22,117 bases of DNA from Pediococcus sp. Its GTDB lineage: Bacteria > Bacillota > Bacilli > Lactobacillales > Lactobacillaceae. A model generated the notes under the pieces. That model was not told the origin of the DNA. It worked only from the letters and a program-made list of their open reading frames with translations, and ran no database searches. The position numbers were made by a program, and so were the translations under genes. Shown here piece by piece: positions 1 to 12,721 of the stretch. Location: the NCBI GenBank assembly GCA_022712335.1, contig JALAGR010000089.1:1-22117 (forward strand). The letters are read 5' to 3'. The stretch's first letter is position 1. The number at the start of each line of letters is the position of its first letter.

Positions 1-11
1 GGGGTGATAGT

Positions 12-239
12 ATGCAAAAAGAGATTGAAATAAACACGGAGTTTATTACTTTAGGTCTACTCTGGAAAGAAGAAGGTATTATCGGGACTGGCGGACAAGC
101 TAAGTGGTTTTTACGTGAAAATACCGTTCTTGTTAATGGAGAACATGATGATCGTCGTGGTAAAAAGCTTTATGCTGACGATGTAGTCGAAGTTCCAGAC
201 GAGGGTTCTTTCAAGATCACAACGAAATCTGGTAACTAA
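12..239 (+). CDS. yaaA: S4 domain protein YaaA
   Basis: A 75-residue protein made almost entirely of an S4-type RNA-binding fold. The core runs from about residue 24 (IIGTGGQAKWFLRENTVLV) through NGEHDDRRGKKLYADDVVEV, the usual S4 pattern of two helices and a basic turn. Family members of this size sit between dnaN and recF in most Firmicutes; their role is presumed to be binding structured RNA or the ribosome, but the exact function is not settled. The ATG at 12 follows GGGGTGAT at 1-8. The stop codon directly abuts the recF start at 240, so the two are almost certainly co-transcribed and translationally coupled. Its promoter would lie left of the window. Confidence 0.93.
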   Translation: MQKEIEINTEFITLGLLWKEEGIIGTGGQAKWFLRENTVLVNGEHDDRRGKKLYADDVVEVPDEGSFKITTKSGN

Positions 240-3315
<3,076 letters not shown>

Positions 3316-3364
3316 GCAAGTTCTTAAAAGTTAGACAAACCCAAAAAACAAGGGGGAAAACGAA

Positions 3365-5902
3365 TTGTCAGAAGAATTGTCAGGACGAATTACGGACGTC
3401 AATTTAAGTAGTCAAATGCGAACATCATTCTTGGATTATGCCATGAGTGTTATTGTTGCGCGTGCTTTACCTGACGTTCGGGATGGACTCAAGCCCGTGC
3501 ATCGTCGTATTTTATACGGAATGAACGAGTTGGGAGTTACGCCTGAAAAGCCATATAAGAAGTCAGCCAGAATTGTTGGGGACGTAATGGGTAAGTATCA
3601 TCCCCATGGTGACTCCGCAATTTACGAATCAATGGTACGTATGGCGCAAGACTTTAGTTACCGTTACATGCTTGTTGATGGACATGGTAACTTTGGTTCT
3701 GTCGATGGTGATGGAGCTGCTGCCATGCGTTATACCGAAGCTCGAATGAGCAAAATCACGCTTGAAATGCTGCGCGATATCAATAAAAATACCGTTGATT
3801 TCCAAGAAAACTACGATGGAACTGAACGTGAACCAACCATTTTACCAGCGCGTTTCCCAAACTTACTTGTTAATGGAGCAACGGGGATCGCCGTAGGGAT
3901 GACGACTAATATTCCACCTCACAACTTAGCGGAAGTAATTAGTGCTATTCACATTTTGATGAATAACGAAGATGCTACAACTGCTGAATTGATGGAAGCA
4001 GTACCTGGCCCCGATTTCCCAACTGGCGGAATCGTGATGGGTAAGTCTGGAATTCGAAAAGCCTACGAAACTGGTCATGGAACAATCATTCTACGTGCTA
4101 AGGTCGATATCGAGACTGAAAAGAACGGTCGCGAACGCATCGTTGCCACAGAATTACCATACATGGTCAATAAAGCGAAATTGATTGAACGAATTGCTGA
4201 GTTAGCTCGTGATAAACGAATTGAAGGAATTACTGATGTTAACGATGAATCTGACCGTGATGGACTTCGGGTTGTAATCGATGTTCGTCGTGATGTTAGT
4301 GCATCTGTAGTTTTGAATAATCTTTACAAGATGACGTTAATGCAAACAACTTTTGGATTTAACATGTTGGCCATCGTAAACGGTGCCCCTAAAGTGTTGG
4401 GTCTAAAGGAAATCTTGCAACATTACCTTGTTCATCAAGAAGAAGTTATTCGTCGTCGTACTGAATTTGATTTGAAAAAGGCTGAAGCACGTGCGCACAT
4501 CTTAGAAGGTTTGCGAATTGCTTTAGATCATATCGATGAAATCATTGCGATTATTCGTAACTCGCAAACAGCGGAAGTTGCTAAAGACAAATTGATGAAT
4601 AACTATTCATTGTCTAGCAAGCAAGCTCAAGCAATCTTGGACATGCGTTTGGTTCGATTGACCGGACTAGAACGTGAAAAGGTCGAAGAAGAGTACAACA
4701 AGGTCATGGCAGCAATCACTGATTACCGTGACATCTTGGCTCATCGTGAACGTATCAACGAAATCATTTACGAAGAATTACTTGAAATTCAAGAACGCTT
4801 TGGGGATGAACGTCGTACGGAATTGATGGTCGGAGAAGTGCTCAGTCTTGAAGATGAAGATTTGATCGAAGAAGAAGACGTCATGGTAACCTTGACTCAT
4901 AATGGATACATCAAGCGGATGGCTACGTCAGAATTTAAGACGCAAAACCGTGGTGGACGTGGAATCCAAGGGATGGGTGTTCATGATGACGACTTCATCG
5001 AACATTTAGTTTCAACTTCAACCCATGATGTACTATTGTTCTTCACTAACGCTGGTAAAGTTTACCGCATGAAGGGTTATGAAATCCCTGAATACAGTCG
5101 TACTGCTAAGGGAATTCCAGTAATTAATTTACTTGGGATTAGCAGTGGCGAAAGTATTCAAGCGGTAATCAATATCGGACGTGATAATGGTGATGAAGAT
5201 AATGCCAACCGTTTCCTCTTCTTTACAACGTTAAATGGTGTTACAAAACGTACACCAGTTGCTGAATTCTTGAATATCCGTAGCAATGGTCTTAAGGCGA
5301 TTAGCTTGAAGGAAAACGATGAAGTAATCAACGTTGTAATCACTGATGGTAAGCAAAATATCATTATCGGTACGCATAACGGATACGCAGTGAGCTTCAA
5401 GGAAGAAGACGTTCGTTCAATGGGACGTTCAGCTACTGGGGTTCGCGGAATTCGCTTGCGTGACGAAGATTACGTTGTTGGATCAGCCATCTTGAAGCCC
5501 GACAGTAAGGTCTTGGTTATCACTGAAAAGGGTTATGGTAAACAAACTCCTGCTGGTGAATATCCAATCAAAGGCCGTGGTGGTAAAGGGATTAAGACTG
5601 CCAATGTTACCGAAAAAAATGGTCCATTAGCTGGATTAGTTACGGTTGAAGGGACGGAAGATGTGATGTTGATTACGGATCGTGGTGTTATGATTCGCTT
5701 CGATGTTAACAACGTTTCAACGACTGGTCGTGCAACGTTGGGTGTCCACGTAATTAAGACGGACGAAAATTCTAAGGTTGCTACCATGGCAATCGTTGAC
5801 GAAGCTCAAGTTGATGACGAAGAAGAAGTTCAAACAGAATCTCCAGCAACAACGCCAACTGAAACAGAAAATGTAGCAGTTGAAGAAAATTCTGAAGAAT
5901 AA
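3365..5902 (+). CDS. gyrA: DNA gyrase subunit A
   Basis: The DNA breakage-reunion subunit of gyrase, 845 residues. The catalytic tyrosine is Y123 in [10 protein letters not shown]. The quinolone-determining segment [10 protein letters not shown] has S84 and E88, the residues usual in fluoroquinolone-susceptible Gram-positives. The C-terminal beta-pinwheel carries the GyrA box as QNRGGRG at 527-533, which separates it from ParC. The last 40 or so residues are a variable acidic tail rich in E, T and N. The start is TTG at 3365 behind AAGGGGG (3350-3356); the protein begins [14 protein letters not shown] as in related GyrA. An intrinsic terminator follows 11 bases after the stop. Confidence 0.99.
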   Translation: MSEELSGRITDVNLSSQMRTSFLDYAMSVIVARALPDVRDGLKPVHRRILYGMNELGVTPEKPYKKSARIVGDVMGKYHPHGDSAIYESMVRMAQDFSYRYMLVDGHGNFGSVDGDGAAAMRYTEARMSKITLEMLRDINKNTVDFQENYDGTEREPTILPARFPNLLVNGATGIAVGMTTNIPPHNLAEVISAIHILMNNEDATTAELMEAVPGPDFPTGGIVMGKSGIRKAYETGHGTIILRAKVDIETEKNGRERIVATELPYMVNKAKLIERIAELARDKRIEGITDVNDESDRDGLRVVIDVRRDVSASVVLNNLYKMTLMQTTFGFNMLAIVNGAPKVLGLKEILQHYLVHQEEVIRRRTEFDLKKAEARAHILEGLRIALDHIDEIIAIIRNSQTAEVAKDKLMNNYSLSSKQAQAILDMRLVRLTGLEREKVEEEYNKVMAAITDYRDILAHRERINEIIYEELLEIQERFGDERRTELMVGEVLSLEDEDLIEEEDVMVTLTHNGYIKRMATSEFKTQNRGGRGIQGMGVHDDDFIEHLVSTSTHDVLLFFTNAGKVYRMKGYEIPEYSRTAKGIPVINLLGISSGESIQAVINIGRDNGDEDNANRFLFFTTLNGVTKRTPVAEFLNIRSNGLKAISLKENDEVINVVITDGKQNIIIGTHNGYAVSFKEEDVRSMGRSATGVRGIRLRDEDYVVGSAILKPDSKVLVITEKGYGKQTPAGEYPIKGRGGKGIKTANVTEKNGPLAGLVTVEGTEDVMLITDRGVMIRFDVNNVSTTGRATLGVHVIKTDENSKVATMAIVDEAQVDDEEEVQTESPATTPTETENVAVEENSEE

Positions 5903-5913
5903 AAATTTTTTTA

Positions 5914-5957
5914 AACGCCGATTGAAGTGAAATTTCACTTTTGATCGACGTTTTTTT
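5914..5957 (+). terminator. Intrinsic terminator of the gyrB-gyrA operon
   Basis: The arm starting AACGCCGATTG (5914-5932) pairs with the arm ending GATCGACGTT (about 5933-5952), with a few wobble or bulged positions, and is followed by seven T residues at 5951-5957. It closes the yaaA-recF-gyrB-gyrA unit. Confidence 0.9.
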
Positions 5958-6029
5958 AATTAAAAAAAGAAAACCAAACTTTTCGATGTACTTATCAGTT
6001 GTATATCGTTAAACAGGATTTTTTAGTTA

Positions 6030-6058
6030 TTGCGTCCACTTAAAATGGATGGTATAAT
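6030..6058 (+). promoter_or_regulatory. Promoter of rpsF-ssb-rpsR
   Basis: The -35 box TTGCGT (6030-6035) and -10 box TATAAT (6053-6058) are separated by 17 bp, and TGG just before the -10 gives an extended -10. It lies after the gyrA terminator and before rpsF, so transcription should start near 6065. This is a strong housekeeping sigma promoter by inspection. Confidence 0.85.
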
Positions 6059-6068
6059 TCTTATTTGT

Positions 6069-6124
6069 GAGTTGCCAGCTTTTTTCGGCAAGCTCTCCTT
6101 GCTTTCTACGTTGTGATAGAAGGC
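6069..6124 (+). promoter_or_regulatory. Structured 5' leader of rpsF (two hairpins)
   Basis: Two hairpins can be drawn in the leader. In the first, GAGTTGCC (6069-6076) pairs with GGCAA-g-CTC (6087-6095) around a T-rich loop. In the second, GCTTTCTA (6101-6108) pairs with TAGAAGGC (6117-6124) around an 8-base loop, just before the ribosome-binding site. Autoregulatory leaders bound by the S6:S18 complex are known upstream of rpsF in many bacteria. I cannot confirm the conserved core here, so the link is an inference from position and structure. Confidence 0.4.
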
Positions 6125-6151
6125 CATAAGTCCAAGAGGAGGTGTAAATCA

Positions 6152-6436
6152 ATGAAAAACTACGAAATCACATACATCATCGCTCCAAATCTTGACGATG
6201 CAGCTAAGACAGCTTTAGTTGACCGTTTCGACAAGATTTTGACAGACAATGGTGCTGAAATTGTTGATTCAAAAGACTGGTCAAAACGCCGTCTAGCATA
6301 CGAAATCGGTGGTTTTAACGACGGTATTTATCATATCGTTAACGTTAAGGCTAGCGACGACGCTGCTTTGAACGAATTTGATCGTCTATCTAAGATCGCT
6401 GACGGAATTCTTCGTCACATGATCGTTGTACGTTAA
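6152..6436 (+). CDS. rpsF: 30S ribosomal protein S6
   Basis: Ribosomal protein bS6, 94 residues from the ATG at 6152, beginning [16 protein letters not shown]. It binds bS18 on the platform of the small subunit; the [20 protein letters not shown] segment is typical. The reading frame stays open upstream to a GTG at 6113, but AGAGGAGG at 6135-6142 is correctly spaced for 6152 and the length then matches the family. It is the first gene of the S6-SSB-S18 operon, which couples a ribosomal protein pair to the replication gene ssb. Confidence 0.98.
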   Translation: MKNYEITYIIAPNLDDAAKTALVDRFDKILTDNGAEIVDSKDWSKRRLAYEIGGFNDGIYHIVNVKASDDAALNEFDRLSKIADGILRHMIVVR

Positions 6437-6471
6437 TAATAACAACTAAAAACTAGGAAGGAGCGGATATT

Positions 6472-6999
6472 ATGATTAACCGAACAGTACTTGTTGGACG
6501 CCTAACAAGAGACCCTGAACTACGATATACAGGTAGTGGAGCTGCAGTAGTAACTTTTACAGTTGCTGTTAATCGTCAGTTTACTAATTCTCAAGGTGAG
6601 CGTGAAGCTGACTTTATCAATTGTGTAATGTGGCGTAAGGCTGCAGAAAACTTTGCTAACTTTACTCGGAAGGGTTCATTGGTTGGTATCGACGGACGAA
6701 TTCAAACTCGTTCATACGAAAACCAACAAGGTCAACGAGTTTACGTTACCGAGGTTGTAGCTGAAAACTTCTCTCTTCTTGAATCACGTTCATCTTCTGA
6801 ACGTCGTCAAGAAGGAGACAATAATTTTGGCAATAGTCAATCTGCCCCTTCACAACAACAACCATCATCTGGAAATCCATTTGACGGGGGACAATCGAAT
6901 CATAGTGGTGCACAACAACCTAACAATTCGAACCCTAATGACCCATTTGCTAATGGCGGTCAGTCAATTGATATTTCTGACGATGATTTACCATTCTAA
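6472..6999 (+). CDS. ssb: Single-stranded DNA-binding protein
   Basis: Replication SSB, 175 residues. The OB fold covers about residues 1-106 ([20 protein letters not shown] ... [38 protein letters not shown] in shortened form). It is followed by a low-complexity linker rich in Q, N, S and G and the acidic tip DDDLPF, which docks partner proteins such as PriA, RecO and polymerase subunits. The ATG at 6472 follows AGGAAGGAG at 6455-6463. It lies 35 bp after rpsF and 23 bp before rpsR. The presence of the full acidic tip suggests the main chromosomal SSB rather than a competence paralogue. Confidence 0.98.
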   Translation: MINRTVLVGRLTRDPELRYTGSGAAVVTFTVAVNRQFTNSQGEREADFINCVMWRKAAENFANFTRKGSLVGIDGRIQTRSYENQQGQRVYVTEVVAENFSLLESRSSSERRQEGDNNFGNSQSAPSQQQPSSGNPFDGGQSNHSGAQQPNNSNPNDPFANGGQSIDISDDDLPF

Positions 7000-7022
7000 A
7001 TTTATAGAGGAGGGCAATCATT

Positions 7023-7259
7023 ATGGCATTTCAAAAACGTGGTGGCCGTCGTCGTCGTAAAGTCGACTACATTGCTGCAAACCATATTGAATACATCGAT
7101 TACAAAGACACAGAATTATTAAAACGATTCATTTCAGAACGTGGTAAGATTTTACCTCGCCGTGTCAGTGGTACAAGTGCTAAGAACCAACGTCGTTTGA
7201 CTATTGCAATCAAGCGTGCACGGATCATGGGCTTGCTTCCATTCGTTGCTGAAGACTAA
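7023..7259 (+). CDS. rpsR: 30S ribosomal protein S18
   Basis: Ribosomal protein bS18, 78 residues, highly basic, with the family core [20 protein letters not shown] followed by [20 protein letters not shown]. It pairs with bS6 in the small-subunit platform. AGAGGAGGG (7006-7014) precedes the ATG at 7023. It is the last gene of the operon and is followed by two consecutive terminators. Confidence 0.98.
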   Translation: MAFQKRGGRRRRKVDYIAANHIEYIDYKDTELLKRFISERGKILPRRVSGTSAKNQRRLTIAIKRARIMGLLPFVAED

Positions 7260-7271
7260 TCTTTAGCTAAA

Positions 7272-7313
7272 AAAGTACCATTCAGGCTGCGGCTTGGATG
7301 GTGCTTTTTGTTT
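7272..7313 (+). terminator. Intrinsic terminator 1 after rpsR
   Basis: AAAGTACCATTCAGGC (7272-7287) pairs along all 16 positions with 7292-7307, three of them by G-U wobble, around a TGCG loop. The tail is TTTTTGTTT. Confidence 0.9.
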
Positions 7314-7317
7314 AAAT

Positions 7318-7364
7318 AAAATGGAGCTGTGATGGATCAACCTTGCCATTACAGCTCCATTTTT
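7318..7364. terminator. Intrinsic terminator 2 after rpsR, symmetric A/T flanks
   Basis: An 18-bp stem (7318-7335 with 7346-7363, one wobble, 10-base loop) starts with an A run and ends with a T run, so it could stop transcription from either side. It lies five bases after the first terminator. No minus-strand gene reads into it, so the plus-strand role is the certain one. Confidence 0.85.
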
Positions 7365-7411
7365 ATATAGATGGTCTGAGCACAAACGGTTTTAATTATT
7401 AGTCACAAGTA

Positions 7412-7420
7412 TGGTAAAAT
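7412..7420 (+). promoter_or_regulatory. Extended -10 promoter of gdpP
   Basis: TGGTAAAAT (7412-7420) is an extended -10 element; the region 17 bp upstream (TTAATT at 7392-7397) is a poor -35. It is the only good candidate between the rpsR terminators and the gdpP start at 7458. Confidence 0.6.
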
Positions 7421-7457
7421 CAGAGATAGTTAGACACAATTTTTTAGGAGAAGTGCT

Positions 7458-9458
7458 ATGAAATTAGTAGATCGTCTACCTGCATTTATCCGTAACCCGC
7501 GGGTCGGGATCCTGGCAGTAGTCATTATTTTGCTGTCGTTGATCGGGCTTGGACTAGCTTTTTATATTAATTTATTAATGGGAATCATCATGCTGGTATT
7601 GGTTATTGTTACCGGTATTTTTAGTATTCGCACATTGCGACTACTAAGTGATGAGACTGACAAATATATTTCTGAGCTATCATTTCGAATTGATCAGGCT
7701 GAAGAAGACGCAACGTTGTCAATGCCAGTGGGAATTTTAATCTACAGCGAGCAAAATCGAGTAGAATGGGTCAATCCTAAATTTCAGCGTTATTTTAAGG
7801 GACAAAAACTCTTAGGTCATCCATTAAATGAAGTGGATGAAAAACTTGCAAAATTAATTGAAGAACATCAAGATGATGAGAAATTAAACCGAGTAAAATG
7901 GAACGACCGTTACTTTGATATTTTGGTGCGCAAAGATGAACGAGCAGTTTATTTTATCGATGCAACTAAATATGCCGAGATGGAAGAACAATTTGATGGG
8001 CGCCAAGTGGTAATTGGGCAGATTTTTATTGATAATTATGATGAAATCACCCAATCAATGGCTGACTCAGAAGTTTCTAATCTAAACAACTTTGTTACTA
8101 ATCAGGTCTCAAGTTGGGCGCAATCGTTTGGGATGTATCTCCGTCGCGTTGATGATGATCATTTCTTTGTCATTATGTACAACGAAACGTTAGCTAAGGT
8201 GGAAGAAGATAGCTTCAAGTTATTGGATACGATTCGCGAAGCTACTTCGAAGCAAAACTCGCCAGTTACTCTAAGTATTGGTATTGCCTATGGGGATGAC
8301 AATCTCAATAAGCTTGCTGATATTTCTCAAAGTAACTTGGACTTAGCACTTGGACGTGGTGGTGACCAAGTCGTGGTCAAGGCTGAAGATGAACAAGCGC
8401 GTTTCTACGGTGGAAAGACCAACCCGATGGAAAAACGGACGCGTGTTCGAGCTCGGATGATTGGTCAAGCAGTACAAGAATTGATGAATCAAGCCGATCA
8501 AGTTTTCGTAATGGGACATGCACGTGCGGACTTGGATTCGATTGGGTCAGCACTTGGAATTCGTCGAATTGCTCAAATGAACAAAAAAGAATGTTGGATT
8601 GTTTTGGATCAAGAAGGCGTACATTCTGATGTCGCGCGCTTGATTGAAAAAATGGATGAGCACGAAGAACTTAAAGACTCGATTATTAGCGCAGATCAAG
8701 CTTTAGAGCTCGCTAACAGTCAAAGTCTATTAGTTATGGTCGACCATTCTAAACGCTCAATAACGACCTCTGAAGAGCTATTTGATAAACTCAGTGATCG
8801 GGTTATTATCATCGATCATCATCGTCGCGGAACTGAATTCCCCGAAAATCCAGTGTTGGTCTACATTGAACCTTATGCATCATCGACGGGTGAATTAATC
8901 ACTGAAATGTTTGAGTATCAATCTCATGATGGTGAGCCAATTCAATCGATTGAAGCTACTGCTATTTTGGCGGGAATTGAAGTGGATACCAAATCCTTCA
9001 CCGAACGTACAGGAACGCGAACCTTTGATGCAGCTAGTTATCTTCGGTCAGTGGGAGCTAACGAAAAAACAATTCGTTACCTGCTAAAAGAGAACGTTGA
9101 TAGCTATATGCAACGCAATCATTTAATTGATACAATGCAATTTATTGATGAAAAATTCGCGATTTGTATGGGCGAAGATGATCGTACGTACGATCCAGTT
9201 ATTGCTGCGCAAGCGGCCGATTCACTCTTGAATATTTCAGGAGTAGAAGCTTCGTTTGTAATTACCCGCCGTTCCGACGACAGTGTGGGAATTTCAGCGC
9301 GAAGTGCAGGAACAGAAAATGTTCAAGTTATCATGGAAAAACTTGGTGGAGGCGGTCATTTAGCGATGGCAGCAACCCAAATCGACGATGTTAATGTCGA
9401 AGAAGCCAAACAACAATTGGTTGAACTTTTACAAGAAGATCAAAAAGATGAGGAGTGA
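7458..9458 (+). CDS. gdpP: Cyclic-di-AMP phosphodiesterase GdpP
   Basis: A 666-residue membrane-bound enzyme that hydrolyses c-di-AMP to pApA and thereby affects potassium and osmolyte uptake and cell-wall stress tolerance. Two membrane helices (about 15-37 and 38-58) are followed by a PAS-like segment (about 80-170). A degenerate GGDEF domain (about 175-315) has DDDHFF where an active cyclase would have GGDEF. The DHH/DHHA1 catalytic part is intact: HARADLDS (H354, D358, D360), VDH (D429), DHH (453-455) and GGGGH (630-634). The ATG at 7458 follows AGGAG at 7446-7450. The stop overlaps the rplI ribosome-binding site, so rplI expression is probably coupled to it. Length is normal and no lesion is seen. 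Confidence 0.97.
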   Translation: MKLVDRLPAFIRNPRVGILAVVIILLSLIGLGLAFYINLLMGIIMLVLVIVTGIFSIRTLRLLSDETDKYISELSFRIDQAEEDATLSMPVGILIYSEQNRVEWVNPKFQRYFKGQKLLGHPLNEVDEKLAKLIEEHQDDEKLNRVKWNDRYFDILVRKDERAVYFIDATKYAEMEEQFDGRQVVIGQIFIDNYDEITQSMADSEVSNLNNFVTNQVSSWAQSFGMYLRRVDDDHFFVIMYNETLAKVEEDSFKLLDTIREATSKQNSPVTLSIGIAYGDDNLNKLADISQSNLDLALGRGGDQVVVKAEDEQARFYGGKTNPMEKRTRVRARMIGQAVQELMNQADQVFVMGHARADLDSIGSALGIRRIAQMNKKECWIVLDQEGVHSDVARLIEKMDEHEELKDSIISADQALELANSQSLLVMVDHSKRSITTSEELFDKLSDRVIIIDHHRRGTEFPENPVLVYIEPYASSTGELITEMFEYQSHDGEPIQSIEATAILAGIEVDTKSFTERTGTRTFDAASYLRSVGANEKTIRYLLKENVDSYMQRNHLIDTMQFIDEKFAICMGEDDRTYDPVIAAQAADSLLNISGVEASFVITRRSDDSVGISARSAGTENVQVIMEKLGGGGHLAMAATQIDDVNVEEAKQQLVELLQEDQKDEE

Positions 9459-9463
9459 TTCTG

Positions 9464-9916
9464 ATGAAAGTTATTTTTCTTGAAGATGTCAAAGGTAAGG
9501 GTAAACGCGGAGAAGTTAAAAATGTTTCCGATGGATTTGCTCAAAATTTCTTAATTAAAAATGGTAAAGCTAAGGCTGCTACGAGCGCAGCGGTTAGTGA
9601 ATTAAAGGGTCAAAAAAAGGCGGAAGCTAAGCATGAAGCTGAAGTTTTGGCGGATGCAGAAAAGCTTAAAGTCGTTTTAGAAGACGATAAAACAGTCGTT
9701 GAAATTAAAGCTAAGGCTGGAAAAGATGGACGTTTATTCGGCTCAATTCCAAGTAAGCAAATTGCAACAGCGCTTGAAAAACAACATAAAATCAAGATTG
9801 ATAAACGTAAAATTGAGTTAAGCAATCCGATCCGTAGTATGGGATACACGAATGTACCGGTTAAATTACATCAAAATGTAACAGCAACCATTCGCGTGCA
9901 CGTGGCTGAACAGTAG
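9464..9916 (+). CDS. rplI: 50S ribosomal protein L9
   Basis: Ribosomal protein bL9, 150 residues. The N-terminal domain carries the signature [20 protein letters not shown] and continues with [11 protein letters not shown] long charged connecting helix rich in K, A and E follows, then the C-terminal RNA-binding domain, with [15 protein letters not shown] and the ending HVAEQ. The frame is open from a GTG at 9455, but AGGAG at 9451-9455 fits the ATG at 9464 and restores the standard N-terminus. It starts 5 bp after the gdpP stop. Confidence 0.97.
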   Translation: MKVIFLEDVKGKGKRGEVKNVSDGFAQNFLIKNGKAKAATSAAVSELKGQKKAEAKHEAEVLADAEKLKVVLEDDKTVVEIKAKAGKDGRLFGSIPSKQIATALEKQHKIKIDKRKIELSNPIRSMGYTNVPVKLHQNVTATIRVHVAEQ

Positions 9917-9962
9917 GGTAAAAAGGCTTCGACTCAGATTCTAATTAGCACGGGAGAGTAAG

Positions 9963-11360
9963 ATGGACAACGGTATTTTAGAAAATCAAACACCTCCTCA
10001 AAACGTTGAGGCCGAAAAGGCGGTTTTGGGAGCTGTTTTCTTAAATTCAGATGCATTGATCGACGCGATGGAATACGTCACTGCAGAAGATTTTTATAAA
10101 CACGCTCATCAAGTTATTTTTAAAGTAATGGTAGATTTAAACGATGCCGATGAAGCAATCGATGCATTGACAGTTAACAATGCGCTTGAAGAACATAATC
10201 AAGTCGAAGATGCGGGCGGAATCACGTACATCGCTGAATTGGCAGGATCAGTTCCAACAGCTGCTAACGTTGGTTACTATGCTAAAATCGTTCAAGAAAA
10301 GTCATTGCTCCGAAAATTAATCAAAACAGCAACTGCGATTGCCACTAAAGGTTATACCCAAGATGATGATGTATCAAATATCTTGGATGAAGCCGAACGT
10401 GAAATCATGGATGTTGCCGAAAACCGTAACCAAACGGGTTTTAAGCCGATTGCTGATGTTTTGACCACGTCAATGGAAGAAATTGATCGTCTTTACCAAA
10501 ATGACGATGATATCACCGGATTACCAACTGGATTTAAAGAATTAGATAAAATTACCACGGGGCTCCATGCTGATGAATTAATTATTTTGGCGGCGCGTCC
10601 AGCCGTTGGTAAAACAGCGTTTGCGTTAAATATTGCGCAAAATGTTGGAACTAAAACCGACAAATCAGTGGCTATTTTCAGTTTGGAAATGGGTGCCGAA
10701 CAGTTGGTAAATCGTATGTTATGTGCGGAAGGAAGTATTGATGCAAATCATCTAAGAACTGGTCAGTTAAATGAAGAAGAATGGCAAAACTTGGTAGTGG
10801 CGATGGGTTCATTAGCGAAGGCCAACATTTATATCGATGATACTCCGGGAGTTAAGATGTCGGAAATTCGTGCTAAATGTCGTCGTCTAGCTAAAGAACA
10901 AGGGAACCTTGGATTAGTTGTAGTGGATTATTTGCAGCTGATTGAAGGCTCTGGCGAAAACCGTCAACAAGAAGTTTCGGCTATTTCACGACAACTTAAA
11001 AAACTTGCGAAGGAACTCAGTGTGCCGGTTATCGCTCTTTCACAGCTTTCTCGTGGTGTGGAACAACGTCAAGATAAGCGTCCGGTCATGTCTGATATCC
11101 GTGAATCTGGATCAATCGAACAAGATGCGGATATTGTGGCGTTCCTTTATCGTGATGATTATTACGAACGCGAAGATGGTAACGAGGATGCAGATCGTGA
11201 TCAAGATCCTCGAGACGAAGAGGATCAAAACGTTGGTCCCGTTGAAGTTATCATTGAAAAAAACCGTAGTGGAGCGCGTGGAACGGTTAATCTGTTGTTT
11301 ATTAAGTCGTACAATAAATTTTCTTCATTAGCTTATATGCCTGAAGCGGGAGCGCATTAG
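9963..11360 (+). CDS. dnaB: Replicative DNA helicase DnaB (DnaC of Bacillus)
   Basis: The hexameric fork helicase, 465 residues. The N-terminal DnaG-interacting domain (about 10-110, starting PPQNVEAEKAVLGAVF) is followed by the linker and the RecA-like motor. Walker A is ARPAVGKTA (211-219) and Walker B VVVDYLQL (319-326, D322). SRGVEQRQDKRPVMSDIRESG and the late RSGARGT segment are the usual ring-interface motifs. An acidic loop near 400-422 is lineage-variable. GGGAGAG at 9952-9958 precedes the ATG. It ends the gdpP-rplI-dnaB unit. Confidence 0.98.
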   Translation: MDNGILENQTPPQNVEAEKAVLGAVFLNSDALIDAMEYVTAEDFYKHAHQVIFKVMVDLNDADEAIDALTVNNALEEHNQVEDAGGITYIAELAGSVPTAANVGYYAKIVQEKSLLRKLIKTATAIATKGYTQDDDVSNILDEAEREIMDVAENRNQTGFKPIADVLTTSMEEIDRLYQNDDDITGLPTGFKELDKITTGLHADELIILAARPAVGKTAFALNIAQNVGTKTDKSVAIFSLEMGAEQLVNRMLCAEGSIDANHLRTGQLNEEEWQNLVVAMGSLAKANIYIDDTPGVKMSEIRAKCRRLAKEQGNLGLVVVDYLQLIEGSGENRQQEVSAISRQLKKLAKELSVPVIALSQLSRGVEQRQDKRPVMSDIRESGSIEQDADIVAFLYRDDYYEREDGNEDADRDQDPRDEEDQNVGPVEVIIEKNRSGARGTVNLLFIKSYNKFSSLAYMPEAGAH

Positions 11361-11390
11361 GTATTTGGAAAATGATATTCATTATTCAAG

Positions 11391-11427
11391 ACTGGTTTAA
11401 GGCTTTTTAAGTCTAAATCAGTTTTTT
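11391..11427 (+). terminator. Intrinsic terminator after dnaB
   Basis: The arm ACTGGTTTAAGGCTT (11391-11405) pairs with AAGTCTAAATCAGT (11409-11422) with one bulged A and two wobbles, followed by six T residues (11422-11427). It lies 30 bases after the dnaB stop and only 24 bases before the next start codon, leaving no room for an obvious full promoter between them. Confidence 0.8.
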
Positions 11428-11451
11428 ATTATAAAAATTAGGGGAGGAATT

Positions 11452-12636
11452 ATGCGCGAATTAAAATTAAAGTGGTTATTGTTAGGGGTTTTGATCGATA
11501 GTATTGCAATGAGTTCAGTGTGGCCACTAACGACAATTTATATGAATCAAGAGCTTGGTCATTCACTAGTAATGGCGGGAATTGTTTTATTTTTAAACTC
11601 AGTAGCTAGTATCTTGGGATCATTTGTTGCTGGGCGCTTGTACGATAAGTACGATAGCTATTATTTAATCTTGGGCGGAATTGCGTTCACTTGGATCTCA
11701 TTTTTCACGCTAATTTTCTTCAATGGTTGGCCCGTGTATCCAATCTTGCTTGTATTAATTGGCTTTGGAACTGGTTGGATTGTCGCTTTGAATAATTCGA
11801 TGGGAACATCGATTAAAAGCAAAGATGGACGCTATGTTTTTAACATGCTGTATTTCATGCAAAACTTGGGAGTAATGCTTGGAACTGCGATTGTTGGGGT
11901 CTTATTCAAACATAGTGTTGCCCCACTCTTTACGATTGCGACCATCATGTTTGCGGTATTTTTTGTAGTGGCTTTCTTTACTTATCGAATTCCACAAGAG
12001 GATCGTCCAATCCATGTTGCTGAAGAAAGTAAACGTGAAAAGACCCAAATGCCAAAGGTCAACTTGACGATTATAATGTCATTTTTCATCAGTTTAGTAA
12101 TTATGTGGGTCTTCTATCAGCAATGGAATAGTACCGTTTCGATTTACATGCTGAAATTACACATTCCGCTGCGCTTATACAGCTTCTTGTGGACGGTCAA
12201 CGGATTATTCATCTTAATCGTTCAGGGGCTTCTAAGCTCCAAAGGAGGCCGTTTACTGAAGGATCCATTCCATCAAGTCTACTTGGGGATTGCTTTTTTC
12301 ACGGCTTCATTTGGAATTTTGGCTGTTGCCCACGAGTACTATCACTTTGTAATTGCGATGATCGTTTTGACGATTGGAGAGGCCATTGCCTTTCCTTCGA
12401 TTCCAGCCATCGTTAATAGTCTTTCACCATACGACCAAAAAGGAAAGTATCAAGGCTTGGCAAGTGCCTTTCCTTCTGCTGGTCGAGCAATTGGTCCGCT
12501 AGTTGGTAGTATGATTATTGAATCAACTTCTTTTGTTTTCCTTTATAGTTTAGGACTATTCGTGATTTTGATTGTTTTGATTATCATTGCGGTCATTATT
12601 GAAAGTATGAAACGAAAAGCTAATATGTATGAATAA
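11452..12636 (+). CDS. MFS transporter, substrate unknown
   Basis: A 394-residue major facilitator superfamily protein with twelve predicted membrane helices. The motif-A-like loop between helices 2 and 3 is GRLYDKYDSYYLILGG. A charged cytoplasmic loop (about 178-202) separates the two six-helix halves, and the second half has FPSAGRAIGPLVGSMI. Proteins of this size and shape are usually drug or metabolite proton antiporters. The substrate cannot be read from the sequence. GGGGAGGA (11441-11448) precedes the ATG. It has its own terminator downstream, so it is probably a single-gene unit, though its promoter must overlap or lie before the dnaB terminator. Confidence 0.9.
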   Translation: MRELKLKWLLLGVLIDSIAMSSVWPLTTIYMNQELGHSLVMAGIVLFLNSVASILGSFVAGRLYDKYDSYYLILGGIAFTWISFFTLIFFNGWPVYPILLVLIGFGTGWIVALNNSMGTSIKSKDGRYVFNMLYFMQNLGVMLGTAIVGVLFKHSVAPLFTIATIMFAVFFVVAFFTYRIPQEDRPIHVAEESKREKTQMPKVNLTIIMSFFISLVIMWVFYQQWNSTVSIYMLKLHIPLRLYSFLWTVNGLFILIVQGLLSSKGGRLLKDPFHQVYLGIAFFTASFGILAVAHEYYHFVIAMIVLTIGEAIAFPSIPAIVNSLSPYDQKGKYQGLASAFPSAGRAIGPLVGSMIIESTSFVFLYSLGLFVILIVLIIIAVIIESMKRKANMYE

Positions 12637-12640
12637 ATCG

Positions 12641-12678
12641 AAGTCAGCATTTGATTAAAGTCAAATTGCTGGCTTTTT
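12641..12678 (+). terminator. Intrinsic terminator after the MFS gene
   Basis: AAGTCAGCATTTGA (12641-12654) pairs with TCAAATTGCTGGCTT (12661-12675) with one bulge and one wobble around a 6-base loop. A T run follows at 12674-12678. Confidence 0.85.
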
Positions 12679-12721
12679 ATTTGCACTAGATGAGATAATT
12701 TGGACGAAGAAGAAGGGTACG

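Noticed and set aside
3641..3650. Possible quinolone-resistance changes in GyrA
   Set aside because: Residues 84 and 88 are S and E, the usual susceptible-type residues.
6113..6151. Longer N-terminus for rpsF from GTG 6113
   Set aside because: The ribosome-binding site AGAGGAGG at 6135-6142 and the family length both point to ATG 6152.
9455..9463. rplI start at GTG 9455
   Set aside because: AGGAG lies directly on that start; the ATG at 9464 gives the standard L9 N-terminus.
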